Positions 9,529-39,529 of a DNA stretch of 64,000 bases are shown here, one piece after another; position 1 is the stretch's first letter, and each line of letters begins with the position of its first letter. Source of the DNA: Scylla paramamosain (Eukaryota > Arthropoda > Malacostraca > Decapoda > Portunidae); contig NC_087161.1 in the NCBI RefSeq assembly GCF_035594125.1, forward strand, positions 2,842,501 to 2,906,500, read 5' to 3'. Position numbers and translations under genes: made by a program. The notes under the pieces are model-generated. The model had not been told where the DNA came from. It ran no database searches and worked only from the letters and a program-made list of their open reading frames with translations.

Positions 9529-10863
9529 CCTATGCAAGTAGTAATATCTCAGAAACACACGTAAGGAGCAGGAATACTTGTACATATGAGAATTGCAGGC
9601 GAGTACTACAACTGAGAAGGAAGCGTCCCTGTACTTCCGGGTGGTGAGGACTGCAGCAGACATCGCAGCTCTCCACATGGTCTTGGACAGTCATGTATCA
9701 AGGCATAAGTTGACTTTCACTTTAACAGAAACCACTCCTAATTTATGAAACTAATTTGTTAGCAATATAATGGAACAGACACACCAAAGTCATGGCTCAA
9801 TAATTATTTTTCAATACATGAAGTAATCATCTTATAAGTAAACTAATATTACATGAGGAAATATACAGTTTCTGAAGAACATTTTCCAAGAACATGTATT
9901 CCCTCAAAAAGGCAAAGACCATGTACAAATAAGAATGTCATGGTAACATTTCTCTTAACTCACAAACTTTGATAAATGCAAATAAGAACTGTTTTCCAGT
10001 CACAGTGTTCTCAACAAGCTCAATTCTTCTATACCCCTTAAAGACCTCCTAAGGCTGAGGTGAGATTGCATCTACCTAAATATTCATACTTTGCTTCAAA
10101 AATACAAAGAAAAGAAATTATAATGGCAAGAAAACTATGTCACTTAGAAACTCTCATTCCACATTTCTGTTCCACTTGATAATGCAAAGGCATACAGATT
10201 GATAAAAAGATACAGATACAGATTGATAAAAGGCATACAGATAATAACAGGAAGAATCAACACCTGTACCTTTGCTTCATCTTCATTCACATCATCATCA
10301 ACACCACCAGCACCACCACTTCACACCACCACTACCACTCCCTCTACCAAAAGGAAACAAAACAAGTATGACTGAAATCACCAATTATCACCAGTATGGA
10401 AGCGAATCCCTTTTTACTTGGCCTCTTCCTTAACACCAAAACAACAAACACTGTCCTATTAACAGCTGCCACCACCACCAAGAGTAACAGTCAGGCCTAC
10501 AAGAACCTTCACCACTTCTATCACAACTCCTACCACTACTGGCTGGTATAGTTACCATCACCTGCATAACAGATACTACAAATATTATCACCGATGTCGA
10601 TGCTTCAGTCTCTATCATCACCACATACAGTTACCTCCACCATCACCACCACCACCCAGCCATCACAGCTTTCCCTCACTCACAGGTCTCAGAACAAGGT
10701 TCATTCTTTATAGTACAAGGCAGCACCACCATTACTAACCTACTTAACTATCAGAGGAAGCTTTTTTGAGTGATCAATGGTTCAAAAAATTAGTGAATAG
10801 TAACTATTATTAAGGAAGTAAGGTACTTTTCTGTACAAGCTGGAAAATGTCAAGGAGCATTGG

Positions 10864-10866
<3 letters not shown>

Positions 10867-10949
<83 letters not shown>
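10867..10949 (+). repeat. (AC)n microsatellite
   Basis: Uninterrupted AC run of about 83 bases; a second AC tract follows 120 bases later. Confidence 0.95.
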
Positions 10950-10951
<2 letters not shown>

Positions 10952-11067
10952 AACTTAAACACATAGAACATAAATCCAAAAACTGTTCTTAGAACATTTT
11001 TTGTGTGAGAGAGAATCAGTAAGCTTTGGGGACAAACACATTAAAGCTTTTCTTCCAGCTACAGTCT

Positions 11068-11069
<2 letters not shown>

Positions 11070-11156
<87 letters not shown>
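11070..11156 (+). repeat. (AC)n microsatellite
   Basis: Uninterrupted AC run of about 87 bases. Confidence 0.95.
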
Positions 11157-11157
<1 letters not shown>

Positions 11158-13070
11158 AGGCAAGAGCCATGAGCCCATTGTGCATCACCAGTGCAGTACA
11201 CCACATTGGCACCCTGCAACAGCTGCCTCTACAGCCCATCTCTGGAGTGGCAAGACTTCCTGCCACACCTCACAAGAGAGGGTGATGGCAGCCTTGCTCC
11301 ACCTTCACACATCCAACATTTCCCCACCACCCATGTGCACATCAGCCACATATCCTCATCCCAGAGCTCAAGTGGCAAAGTGCAAAAAAGATTTTTTTGG
11401 CAAAAAATACTGTGTGGACACACAAAGACCCACCACGCATTAGTAAATCACTAAAGGGTACCTCGCCCTCACTAAGGTGCCAGGCTGACCTACTGACCTA
11501 CTGAGGTTTGTTCCATAGAGCTCCCTCACATTGTAGCCATGGAAGAAATCTGTGCGGTTTGTGTCTATAAGCATTCCAGTGCTCTCATTCTCCCAACCTT
11601 TATTTTATCTAATTATCCCAGCAGGGTATTGAGGAAATGGGCCTTCCTTTCACACACACAGCACTCATCTTACTTACACATATACCCTGAATGCCCAAGT
11701 CCCTTAAAATACTAAGCGCTAATGAGATTAAGCTCCAGTTTACACAAGGTGTTGGCAAGAGTACACAAGGCTTGAGTGCTGTGTAATGCTGTGCTGTGCA
11801 AGACCCACAACCCTGAGCTGGCCTCCTGTGTAGTGCAGCAGCTTGGTAAAGGAGGGAGGAGAGGGAGATGGTCAGAGCTTCCTGTCTTGGCTGTCACATA
11901 TCACAAACAACTTCACTCTGGCATCTGGAAGCAAGTGAGGGAGCAAGATTAGTAAATGGACAAGAACTGTCGATGTGGTATTGCTACCTCACCTCACATG
12001 TCCCTGGAAAATGTGTTCTATTGTGCACTTCACTCACCATTATTACCACTCACATTATGTGACCACCAAAATCTTCAAAACTTCTTACTCTTTATGCTCT
12101 GATTTCTTTTAGATACCACAATAAATATGATAACATCTAAACTATATCAAAGAGGCATTATGCTCTATTAGAAGAGCAAAATATGAAAGAAATACTTTAA
12201 AAAAGACTTCATGGTAATTCTAGACCATTCACTCAGGTCTGTCTTGGTTAACTAGACACAACAGTTCTTCCTCTCATCTCCTCTGTTGTACTGCAGCTAC
12301 ACAACTGGTGACCTTATAGGGTAGCCACTGAGAGGTGAGGCTCTTGTGCCTAGTCATCCACAACAGACATCTGTATTAACACTACCAAGATGCTGTTCAA
12401 CCAGTACACATGCAACACTACACTGACACTACACATATGTATATAAAGAAATGTACACATATGTATATAAAGAAATGGATGCCAATGTTATGCCTTGATA
12501 ATGACTGCTGTTACAGTTTTGACAACTAATGTTAATGTTAAATCAACCTACTTTTTATTTACAAGTGCAATCTTATAAGTACTTGCTGCAGTTACCGTGT
12601 CAGTGTGCACCATGCAACTACTTGTCACCCACCTGGTCTTTCTTGGAGACTCATTGCAGTGGAAACAATGAGGCAAATAAACTATTACTGCACAAACATA
12701 CAAGACTACTGAACACAACAAACCACTGCCATATAAAAAGTAATATAAACATACATGCATATACTAAAACTCATAAAAATTAACAGATAATAAGGGCAAA
12801 AATGTACTGTACTATTTGTAGCATTATTTTTCTCTTCATTTACATTTTATAGAAGGTTTAATGTATTTTCTGGCACAAGGTAAAGGCAGTAGCAATGCTG
12901 ATGGAAATAAAAGAATGTTAGGCATTGTAGCACGAGTCAAACCAAGTAGTGACAGTAGCAGCCACAGTGACAGATGCACTAGCCCAGGCAACAGTCATCA
13001 CATCATTCACTTGGCATTCTGAGCAGACACTTCATGATCTCCTCCATCAACACACCTTATGACAACCTCC

Positions 13071-13072
<2 letters not shown>

Positions 13073-13149
<77 letters not shown>
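13073..13149 (+). repeat. (CT)n microsatellite
   Basis: Uninterrupted CT run of about 77 bases. Confidence 0.95.
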
Positions 13150-13152
<3 letters not shown>

Positions 13153-13574
13153 ACTGGGCACCATAAACAATCACACAGCTCACTATGACGTCTCCACCTG
13201 ATGCCCAGAACTGGTGAGTGTTTGGGAAGGAAATGTGTCTCTGGCACTGACTATGTGGACAAAGGCACAGTTCTGATAAGTGTAAGAGGGTATAGCAGCT
13301 CATGGCTGTTTGCACTAGGAATATGTTCCTTGACAACTGGAAGAAAACATTTTTGTGCTGTTAGTACAGGTGAATCACTATTTATGAATATCTTATTGAC
13401 AAATTTCTGAAGTTATGGATGAAATCATTTTTTGCTGGGGATTACAAATAAAACATTCAAATTAATCAGAAGAAATATACAAAATATTGGTTGAAAGCAC
13501 AGTAAAATGCATTGCTTAAGAGAAAAAAATTAAATCCACAGTTAATTATGATTGGTGAACCTAAATTTTACAAA

Positions 13575-13812
13575 CACTTCCCATTCTCTTATGGACGAGG
13601 ATAGGTGGAAATAGGTAGATACTGTTTATACAGGGATTGTCACATGTAGGCCTGATGGCTTCTTGCAGCTTCCCTTATTTTAAGCACATTTCTTATTCTC
13701 TTATGGATGATGAGGATTAAAGATAAAAATAAGTAGGTATATTTAAACAGGGACTGCCATGTGTATGTCTGATTACTTCTTGCAGCTTCCCTTATATTCT
13801 TACATTCTTAAA
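13575..13812 (+). mobile_element. CR1-like LINE 3' tail, two tandem partial copies
   Basis: Two adjacent segments each carry cttatggayga, an ataggtagat-like stretch, caggga(t/c)tg, a (g/t)tctgat element and cttcttgcagcttccctta. The same order occurs in the fragments at 35.7, 45.2, 56.5 and 56.9 kb. This is the non-coding tail that follows the degenerate reverse-transcriptase C-terminus seen in the 56.5 kb copy. Confidence 0.6.
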
Positions 13813-16465
13813 TTGCAATTCACCTGGTTAATACACTGATGGGTATCAATGTGAAGAACAAGCACCACAACAATGCACATCCCCCTCCCCCCACCAGCAC
13901 AGGTATACACACATAACACTGCATTCCACATCCACCATACAACATTGGCACTTGTTTCTATACCATGATGAAGCTTTCTTGCCCCACCAGCACAAGGCAC
14001 CACCACCATCACCACCACCACCAGCCAAGCCATTACAAGCCTTGCAGCGTCCAAGCAAGCTGTGGACTGATGTAAAGAAAGACTAGTTACCTCACTGCTC
14101 ACTTCCATCTCAGTTTATTGTTGGGTTTCTGGAACATGAGGGAGCGAATGACAGCGAGTGAATCTTCTACATATATAGTCTTAAAAGTAATCCCATTGGT
14201 TTTGCTACAATTTTGGTCCGCACTCTATGTCCTGTGATCAGAGATGGAAGATACGAGTTGAAAGGTGGATAAGAGACAGGAGTTAAGAGAAATGAGGCTG
14301 GAGTTAATAGGAATAATGCTGAAATGAAGAGGTAGGGATTAGTGTAGAGTGAACCACTGAACACAAATATAATGCAGCTTTGTAAATACAGATCACCCAC
14401 ACAAGCTGCTGGTCATGAATTGACTGAAGCAGCATGGGTGTGTGTCCTGGTGCCTTAAGTCATGCTTCTGCCCATCCCACTATGCATCCTGTACAGTGAA
14501 TTAATGCCAGTTGCTATTGTTTTTATTAGTACATTGCTTTTACTGTATAATGATATACTCTTTTGTTAATATGAATTTTTACACATTTGCATGATACAAA
14601 ATTATTTTTTACCATTATTCCTTATAGAAATATTCAGCTTGCATTAAACAAAATTTACTCCATGCAAATTTTCCACACATCCAACTTCACATATGGAAAG
14701 AACATACAGCAGCTTATTCCCATGAAGTGGAAGGGTAGAGTCTTTTGTTTCTCTGTTAGTGATGAGGTGAGACACAAGCCTTGATCATCCACACTGTGAT
14801 TCACACACATGGTCATCATCTAATAGGGAACACATATGACTGGTCACCAACAGGAGGAAGATAGAGGCAGCTGGCAGGAACATTTTACAGAGAGTAACAC
14901 AGCAGAACAGCCAAGCCAAACCAAACACTGCTGGCACCCACTGCAGGCCCACACAACCACACCTGCACCACCACTCCTTGGTCTGTTACCTGAATCACTT
15001 CCCAACAAACACTGTGTACTTCATAGTAGAAGCTAAGACTGAGTTTGTTTTTGGTACTGAATTCAGAACCAGGCCAAGTTATGACATTTAAAACTCATGC
15101 AAAAATTCTGTATGTCATCTCCCATTTCATTCTCTTTCAGTAACCAAGACACCTTTAGAAATGTTCTCTGCTGTGTCATTCACTCCACACAACATCTGAG
15201 CTGTCCATTCTGCTCACACCACAACCACAACCTTACTTTTACTGCTGGGCTCCTCAGACCTTAGACTTATTATGTCACAAAATGCATGTTAGAATTGCTA
15301 ATACTTTAAAATCAAGCATTGCACTTTTTTCATTGTGCTTACCAACAGGGTAAGCTACTGTCCCAAGATTTCTGTCTAAATATTCTCCCTTGCAAGACCT
15401 TTATTTTCATCTTTTTCTCTCTCTCTTCACACTTCCATGTTTGGAAAGGACTTAAGCACAATAGGGAAATTTGTTTATCTTTCCATTATTCAACCAGTCA
15501 ACTTGATCATGCAACACTTCTGACACTGGACTCTTATTCTTCATGGATCTATAAAGCCGGCTACCTTACTACGTGTCTGGTTTTCTCATCAGCACACATA
15601 ATCAAACTAGTGCCAAAAGGTAATATATATTCCCATCACTGTACTGTACTGAAGTGATGTGTGGACTATTACTTGATCCTTTTGTTTAGACTCCTCTGTG
15701 TCTAGACAAAATAGATTTGTTGTACATTCTCATCCCAATCTTATACTGAAGCATGCAAGACTAAGCAGTGCTATGTGCATTACTTCACTACTTAATCTTC
15801 TCCCCTAATGACTTGACACTCATATTTCTTGAACAGACTTTCCACACATTTTCACCCCCATTATAAGTGCAACACTGGTGCTGTGTGGATCATCCTATAC
15901 AACCTAAACCTTTACTTTATCAGCTTTATGTGCTTTCCTGCATTTAAATCCCTCCTACTCCCCCTCTTCACTATTTATTGTTGGAGAGGTTGAAGGGATG
16001 GCATTTTGTTTAAATCCCTGCTCCTCCTCTTCACTGGCCAAGAGTTAAGGGGGAGGATGCAGAGACAGTGTTAGTAATGTTACAGTGAGTGGCTACACCT
16101 AGTGATGAGACATGCAGTGCCACCACCCCAGTGCCCTGTGAGTGTGGCATGCTGGCAGCACTTGGCACTCACACCTACACACTATGGACGCATCTGCTGG
16201 CTACGGGTCCCTACAGGCAGCTCACACTCTCTCCGCCTGCAGCTTCTCCCTGGGTGCAGACATGGAAGTCACAGCGGATAACAGGGGATCACAAGGGTTA
16301 CAGAGGAGGTCACAGGGAGGGTCACAGCGAGAGGTCAGGGTTCCAGTCATTAACCTCCCATTGAATTATTTTCTCTCACTGTATTTGACCTTCACTGGGA
16401 GGCTGACAACTAAATACAACTAAACAAAAAGTAAAACCCTGAAAGATGAGAATCCTTTATCCAGA

Positions 16466-16506
16466 AAATAAATAAATAAATAAATAAATAAATAAAAATA
16501 AATAAC

Positions 16507-16587
<81 letters not shown>
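16466..16587 (+). repeat. (AAAT)n followed by (TAA)n microsatellite
   Basis: A tetranucleotide AAAT run of about 40 bases passes into a TAA trinucleotide run of about 80 bases. Confidence 0.9.
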
Positions 16588-16589
<2 letters not shown>

Positions 16590-16848
16590 CAATAAATATA
16601 CAGAATACAAAAACTGCTGTCTTTACATTTTGTGCAAACCTTATCTATAATCTAAGCACATTTTCCTACCAAGAGTATCATAATATTAGCACAGCTTAAC
16701 ATCATCAGACTAATATCACCAGAATGTTTGGTGATGCATTTTTAACTCACAATACTAAGTGTTTTCTTCTTTTACATAGCTTTTTCTTCAGTAACTTAAG
16801 TAGAAGAGCATCTGTGCATAAAAGAAAATAATTTAAAATAATAATTAA

Positions 16849-16887
<39 letters not shown>

Positions 16888-16995
16888 AATAAAATAAATT
16901 AAAATAGAAGAGAAAATTCAGGAACACTTCAGTTCTAACATAATTTCACATAAGGGATTCTCAGCTCATGCAATCCATGTTTGTAAAGATCCATC

Positions 16996-17095
16996 TTTTT
17001 TTTTTTTTTTTATGTAGGAGGGACACTGGCCAAGGGCAACAAAAATCCAATAAAAAAATGCCCACTGAAATGCCAGTCCCATAAAAGGGTCCAAA
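16996..17095 (+). mobile_element. SINE-like dispersed repeat, copy A
   Basis: Contains the family core: poly-T, atgtaggagggacactggcc, aagggcaacaaaaa, a short A-rich run, gcccactgaaatgccagtccc. It is nearly identical, in reverse orientation, to the copy at 25.0-25.17 kb. No polymerase III boxes were established. Confidence 0.7.
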
Positions 17096-17664
17096 GATTA
17101 TCTGATCCTGTACTATCTGTATTACTAACTGCCAGCATGAATGAGAAGAGAGTATTGCTGTCCTATCCATTCACAACCCAGTGTAGTACAGGGTGTTGCA
17201 GTGTTTCCTGGTGCTGCCTCAAGCTACCTCACAATAACACCTCTATAACGACAACTGTACCTGCTTTATCTCTAATCACTTCATTGTTCATTTTCATCTG
17301 ATTATACCTTTGTCATTAATTAAGTCGATTTACTCTGCTAACACATACCCATATCCTCCCATTACTTACAACCATCATCACAGCTGTCAAAACACCCGTC
17401 CATCACCTGTATCCATCACAGTGTATTCCTTCCCTTCACCATACACCTTCCCATCACCACATACCCTCTCATCATCTACAACCATCATCACACACCCTCA
17501 CATATCTTACACCCACCACCACACAGCCTCCTATCATCTACACCCATCAACATACACCCTCCTATATCCTATACTCACCACAACACCACCCACCACACCA
17601 TCCCACACATCACATCCCCACATAGCCTCCCATCCCACACACCCACCTCCCATCTCCCTATCAC

Positions 17665-33675
<16,011 letters not shown>

Positions 33676-34846
33676 CCTGGTGCTGCCTCCTTCACTGGCT
33701 CATTCTAGGCCTGTAATGATGATGATGGTGATTTTTTTTCATTTCATGCTATCATGCAACCTTCATCTCCTTACACTATGGGTTTATAAAAATGGAAATA
33801 TCTACAAAATTAGTTTCATATAAAAAAAATAAATAACTAAATAAATAAAGTGTGTCAGAAACTAGAAAAACAGCCTGCCACAGGTGTCCCCCCATTCCAG
33901 AGTTGTGCGGCTAGTGCCCTCCCCTTTAAATAACTAGATAAATTGGCAACATACTAAGAAAACAGCAAACAGTATTTTGGTTTCTATGCTAAGGCAACTT
34001 GTGGGGTCCCTGAACCACAAGTGTCCCAGATCCCCTGAGGACTAAATTTGGCCCTGCCTATACATCATTACAGCCAGGAATTTTCATCGTGACAGGGCGG
34101 GAGGGGGTTAGTGGGATCAAGGCCAGGAGGGGGGAAGGCGAAGACGAAAAAAGAACAGGACGTGACGGGAAGGGCAAAGAGGACACAGGACTGGAAGGAC
34201 GGTGGATGGAAATGGCTGGAAACAAGGAAGAGAGGAGGCACGGAGGGCGGGAGGGACGCGTAACGGGCCAACCCTGCCCTGCGAAACATGACAGGTGTGA
34301 GGGAGGCCAGGCCACTCACACCTCACTGCCATATTACCATGACGAGTGGCAACTTGTACATACCACGTCATCGTCAACAGTAAAACCACACAAATGGCGG
34401 GCAATGACACGCAGGAACACAAATCAACCCATACTAACAAAACCCATAAACCTGAGGGAGTGGCAGAAACGTAACGTCAAAGGCAGAAACAACCTTTCGT
34501 ATTTTACTTCATTTCCACCTAATCTCACCTCGTCATGTGTTATATATCCGCCTTACACACACTTCACTTCCTCTGTTAAGCATACACACCTAAAACACTC
34601 TCCTGCACCCCTGGATAATGCGACAATTTGCCAGACACACTCACTTGGCAGCGTCCCAGACTGTGTCCCCAGCCATAGTAAATCTCGCCTCCCCGGATTA
34701 CGTCATCGGTCCGCGCCATCAATGAACGCAAAAACACAGTTTCTGCATTTGTTAATATTGTTACTAACTGCTCACATTGGTAGGTTAGTAGTGTATGGAA
34801 AATATAAAAGGGCGCATTTTGAGCGTTTAAGTGTTAACTGGTGTGT

Positions 34847-34880
<34 letters not shown>
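33676..34880 (-). promoter_or_regulatory. 5' leader and upstream region of TMEM245
   Basis: On the minus strand attacag (AG at 33712-33711) could be the acceptor of a 5' UTR intron 35 bases before the ATG at 33675. A possible first exon ends at 34645 with the donor GCCAA|GTGAGT. It contains an ATG at 34676 encoding MAGDTVWDAA. Joined to 33710 this gives only a short upstream frame. Joined to CACCAG|G, directly before the main ATG, it would extend the protein in frame by 11 residues, but that acceptor lacks a pyrimidine tract. Sequence at about 34090-34270 is purine-rich. Confidence 0.35.
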
Positions 34881-34889
<9 letters not shown>

Positions 34890-35070
34890 TAATTTAGTCA
34901 CACACACACACACATCATAACCAATATATAATTTTTCTTGAATATTCTCATGGTGTGATGAAGCGGGAAGGAAAGGGAAGGGAGAGGAGGAGGCAGGAGA
35001 GAGAAGAGGAAGGAGAAAGCGGAGGGGAGGAGGAGGATAAATAACAAAAAAAAAAAAATTTCTTTGTCTG

Positions 35071-35215
<145 letters not shown>

Positions 35216-35747
35216 GAGATACAAAGATAAACAAAGAAAGAAAAAATGAATAAAGAAAGGAAATAAAGCAAACAAGAAGAGGGGGGGCTTATCCCCTCAT
35301 ATTAAATACGAACTTCCAATCACTGTCTCTACCCCTCTTCCTCCTCCGTATCTCTATTTACAGTTATATCTTTCCTCCTTCTCCTTTAAGATTACCCCGT
35401 TTCTCTTTTTTCTCTTTCGTTCGTCTTTATTCCCTCTTCCTCTGTGTTCACTTCTTTATTCTCCAAGTTTCTTCTTATTCCCATTTATCACCTTGTTTAG
35501 CATTCTTTCTTTATTCTTTGTCATTTACGTCTTCACTCCTTACCTTTATCTTCCTCTCACTCTTCCTCTTCCTCCCAGTTCTTCATCTTTCATCCTTTAT
35601 TTTGTTCTTCCTGTCAAATTATTCTCCTCCTCTTCCTAAATATGAGATTAATATAACAAAGGTGACATAAGCAAAATTCCCAGGGTCAGCAATCAGGATG
35701 GGATGAGAAACTGGGTTCAAGCTAAAGTAAAAAAAAAATAATAATAA

Positions 35748-35900
35748 TAATAATTCTCAAACAGCATGGTTGATGAAAGGAATAGACTAAGTAATCAGGT
35801 TATTAGTTATTAGTCCCATCATTACAGAGCTTTAAAAGATTTAACAGATTTATGGACAAGGTGGTAAGTTCAAATAGGTAGGCATGCTTCATACTAGGAG
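35748..35900 (+). mobile_element. CR1-like LINE fragment
   Basis: Carries atggttgatgaaaggaatag, actaagtaatcaggttatta, gagctttaaaagattta and atttatggacaaggtgg. The first part reads VDERNRLSNQVIS, matching the WNRLSNQVV-type end of CR1-like reverse transcriptases. It is collinear with the copy at 56.5 kb. Confidence 0.6.
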
Positions 35901-36195
35901 CTTAAAATCTTATTTTTTTTTAAGTTCTTTATGGTAATGTGCTATGGAGGACATAAACAAATTAACACACCACTAATCAGGACTTTTGTATTTAAGTATA
36001 AAAGTGACCACAGACTCACCATATACAGTCACTAGGCCGAGTTATTTGACAATGTAGAAAAAATAACTCCAAACCAAAAGCTACATAATATACCATCAAA
36101 GGGGAATATGATAAAAAAAAAAAAAAAAATTGAATTACGTACTTCTGTCTGTCACGGCGTATACACTCCTTTACAAATCTATACACTTGCTGCTG

Positions 36196-36197
<2 letters not shown>

Positions 36198-36258
<61 letters not shown>
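36198..36258 (+). repeat. (GT)n microsatellite
   Basis: Uninterrupted GT run of about 60 bases. Confidence 0.9.
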
Positions 36259-36261
<3 letters not shown>

Positions 36262-36341
36262 TGTACTGTTTGGTGTTTTGAAATTATGCAAAAAGTAGCT
36301 ATGTCATGATGAGTGATGAAAGAAGAATAGTATAAGTGACC

Positions 36342-36372
<31 letters not shown>

Positions 36373-38621
36373 AGGATGGTTGTGGTAGGTATGATAAGAA
36401 GAGGAAAAGGAAGAGGAAGTACAAAAATAGCTACTAATATTGTGGTATACATGATTAGGTACATACTAAACATCACTCACTCACTCCTCAGCTGCTATCA
36501 GTCTCATGCCTTGACATAAAACACACAAAGCAGGGCGTTGTGTCTTGTGAAGCAGCTCAAGCTTACTGCCGAATCCCACTAATCTCAGGGAGCCAACAGA
36601 CAACACATCAAATTATACAGAACACAGGCAAGGTGAAAACAGGAATCTTTCAAGTCTTTCCACAAATTCAATTAATCTTAAAGGGAGGTAAGGAAGTGTG
36701 ATCAACATGTGACATTTCCCTAGCAGACTAAATCTTCACAACACTAATGATCCACTAATGACATCATTCGTTTTTTCAATAAGGCTCATTTCACAACATC
36801 TGTCCATTATGTTACAGTATATACAGTTATGGCTGAGGAATCTTCAGTACAAGTTATAGGTATCTTTTTAACAGTCATGTGAACAACAAATAAGAAGGAA
36901 TAAAGTCTGGGATGAGAATGTGACAGCAGCACACAGGTCTGATTCCACCAAACACACACCACTTTTCTTTACCCTTGCTCTGCACACCACTCCATGTCTG
37001 CCTTCACTGGTCCACCAACACTAACACAAAGATGTGATTATAACATTGATGTCTCAACAAAATCACTGCCAAGAAGCACACATCTTCCTTGGACATGAGA
37101 GCAGCTGATCATTCCTCCTCTGCCACACACTCTTCACACAGCACCAACTCAGCTTGCTCTTCACTGGGGACTTGTCATGTCAGTGAAACAATGATAGTGG
37201 GCAGCAATTCCCTTGCCAAGCATGTAGCCACTACAGGGAATGTATGAATACATAATGGGTGGAATGTCACTACATGGACCCCTCGTGCTCTTCCTTCACC
37301 TTACAAATACTCTATTATAAACAGGCATAATCAAGTTTTCTGAATCACTAACAATGTTTCCCTACACAAATACTCCCTAACCTGACTGATAATAAGAATT
37401 CTCTCTCTCTTGATGTTACTCAAACACTTGTTTTCAATCAACTACATAGGCTACAAGCTTCTCCAAGATTATAAAATTCAGATCATGATCGCTGTGGCTG
37501 TGGCATCATTAGTGAGGCAGAATTAAAAGGGAGGGATCAAGTGGAGGGAACATTTCTGAAACTTTTCTTTCCATTTAAAATTTTTGCCCACTGTACTCAT
37601 AACATGGGCTGTGAGTGTCAGCAAGGAAGAGTTTAAGGCCTTGGCAAGGGACAAAGCACAGAACAACTGACATCATAGAAACAGTTGACATATTTACCAC
37701 AAATATGTTTTATAATCTAATCAAATCCTATAACTTGATGGCCTTGTATACAATTAAGGGAGAAGTCTGTGGCTGCCAAAGATATTCCAAGGCTGGAATC
37801 ATTCATAAGTAAATCAGCTTGCTCTCTTTCTAGCAAATCATTGAATATAAAAGTACACAACATGGCACTTTGATGCAGCATCACCTGGAATGCTGAGGGA
37901 AACAGTATTAGTGAGGGCATTGATGGTGATGCAACCTTAATGTCCCATACTGCCACTCCTCAACACTCGGATAAACTCCCATCTCAATACTGTTTTCCAA
38001 TTAAATATTCTGACAAATCTATTCTTTGTAGATTGGCATCCTATCAGAAGATGGAATGAAGATGTGACACATAAAATGGAAAGCAAAAAAGAGGTGGTCT
38101 CAGTAGTGGAAGGTGGTGTGCAGGAGTGACATCCTTGCAGTGCTGTGGACAGTACACAGATACAGGAGTAGTGTTGGTGGTAATGGTAAAACATTGCTGC
38201 ACTCAACAACACTACAGTTATGGCAGATTTTTCTGGTACAAAAGTAGTAACATAAAATAGCATTTGATTAGTAGTGACATTGATCATTGCAATTCTAACA
38301 TCAAAATAGTATTTGTTAAAGGCATAAAATACAAGTAATTTTGTATTGTTTCTCACTATTAAGGCATTGTTATTACACTGATATTATTGATAATCATGTA
38401 ACAAAATATAATTCAGTGTGTCTGTGTTCCTTAACACCTTTACTACACATACATGGCACACATACAAAAAGTACACATGTATTAAGTGTCCAGTGGCATC
38501 AAAAAAGCGACTCCGGCTCCTGTGTAGCAGTGAAGTGCTGTGCCTGGGAGGAGTCACTGCGTCACTGCTACACCACATTATATGGTGCACTATACTGTCC
38601 ACACACACACCCTATGAAGAC

Positions 38622-38724
<103 letters not shown>

Positions 38725-39529
38725 CCTCCATGAAGTACTCCTGAAGGCATAACATTGCTTGTCATGCAGATAGACAAGACACCTTATAAAGAATCCATGC
38801 CTTATTGTTCTTTTAACATTATGAATAAATGTTCCATAGAAAACATGAATCTTGTTGACTTGGCAAATATCATGGGGAAGTCTGGGCTCTGGGCAGCATG
38901 TTGTGTCAGTCAGTTTGAATGATGTGGGTGTGTTGGTGTGCTGGGTGAGATTCCAACACAACCGCCTCACAATGGGTGACCCTCAGGAGTGGAGGCAGAC
39001 TTGTCTGTCTAGTAGATGTATACATGGAAAGCCGGGTCAGTTAAGCTCTGTTGGTCATGCCAGGCAATGCTGACAATGGTCGGTTGTAAACAAAATTATA
39101 AAACCTAAGAAGACCAGGCAAGAATAAGTTCCTTAAAAGTAAACCATTACAAGTATTGAAGTCTATATAAAAATAGTAGTATATGAATTGTTACATACTA
39201 AATTCCCAGTGACCAAACTGATGAAGTCCTCACTGTAAAATGTGACGTGTGTGACCGGGATAAACTTGTCCTTCACTCCAACATGCTATGAGTGGAAGTG
39301 AAGTCCTGAGGTGAGATAAATGAAGAAGTGTGAGCACAGCTGGTTTGGGGAAGTGTGCTAAGCCTCACTCTGACAGACTTGGTGATAAGGCCGCTCAGCA
39401 CAACAAATAGCCGAGTAGTAATTTGTGACAATGAATACAGCATTAGTGAATCACATCCCATCACACTATGTGGATAAAATAAAAAATGATATGTAACAAA
39501 TTAGATTTCTGTGTTAATCACTGACAGGA

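Larger units (their letters stand above)
8200..17600. other. Repeat-rich intergenic region
   Basis: No supported gene. It contains (CT)n at 8854-8894 and 13073-13149, (GT/AC)n at 9145-9178, 9452-9526, 10867-10949 and 11070-11156, TAA and TAAA arrays at 16466-16587 and 16848-16890, and a SINE-like copy near 17.0 kb. A LINE tail is duplicated at 13.58-13.81 kb. Small local duplications occur at 10190-10245 and 12427-12477. Region 17340-17660 is a Cys-poor CACC/CATCA-rich tract just beyond the 3' end of TMEM245. Confidence 0.55.

Noticed and set aside
34089..34892. 267-codon open frame on the plus strand upstream of TMEM245
   Set aside because: Purine-rich start, no recognisable domain, runs into a GA repeat, and overlaps the likely antisense 5' region of TMEM245.
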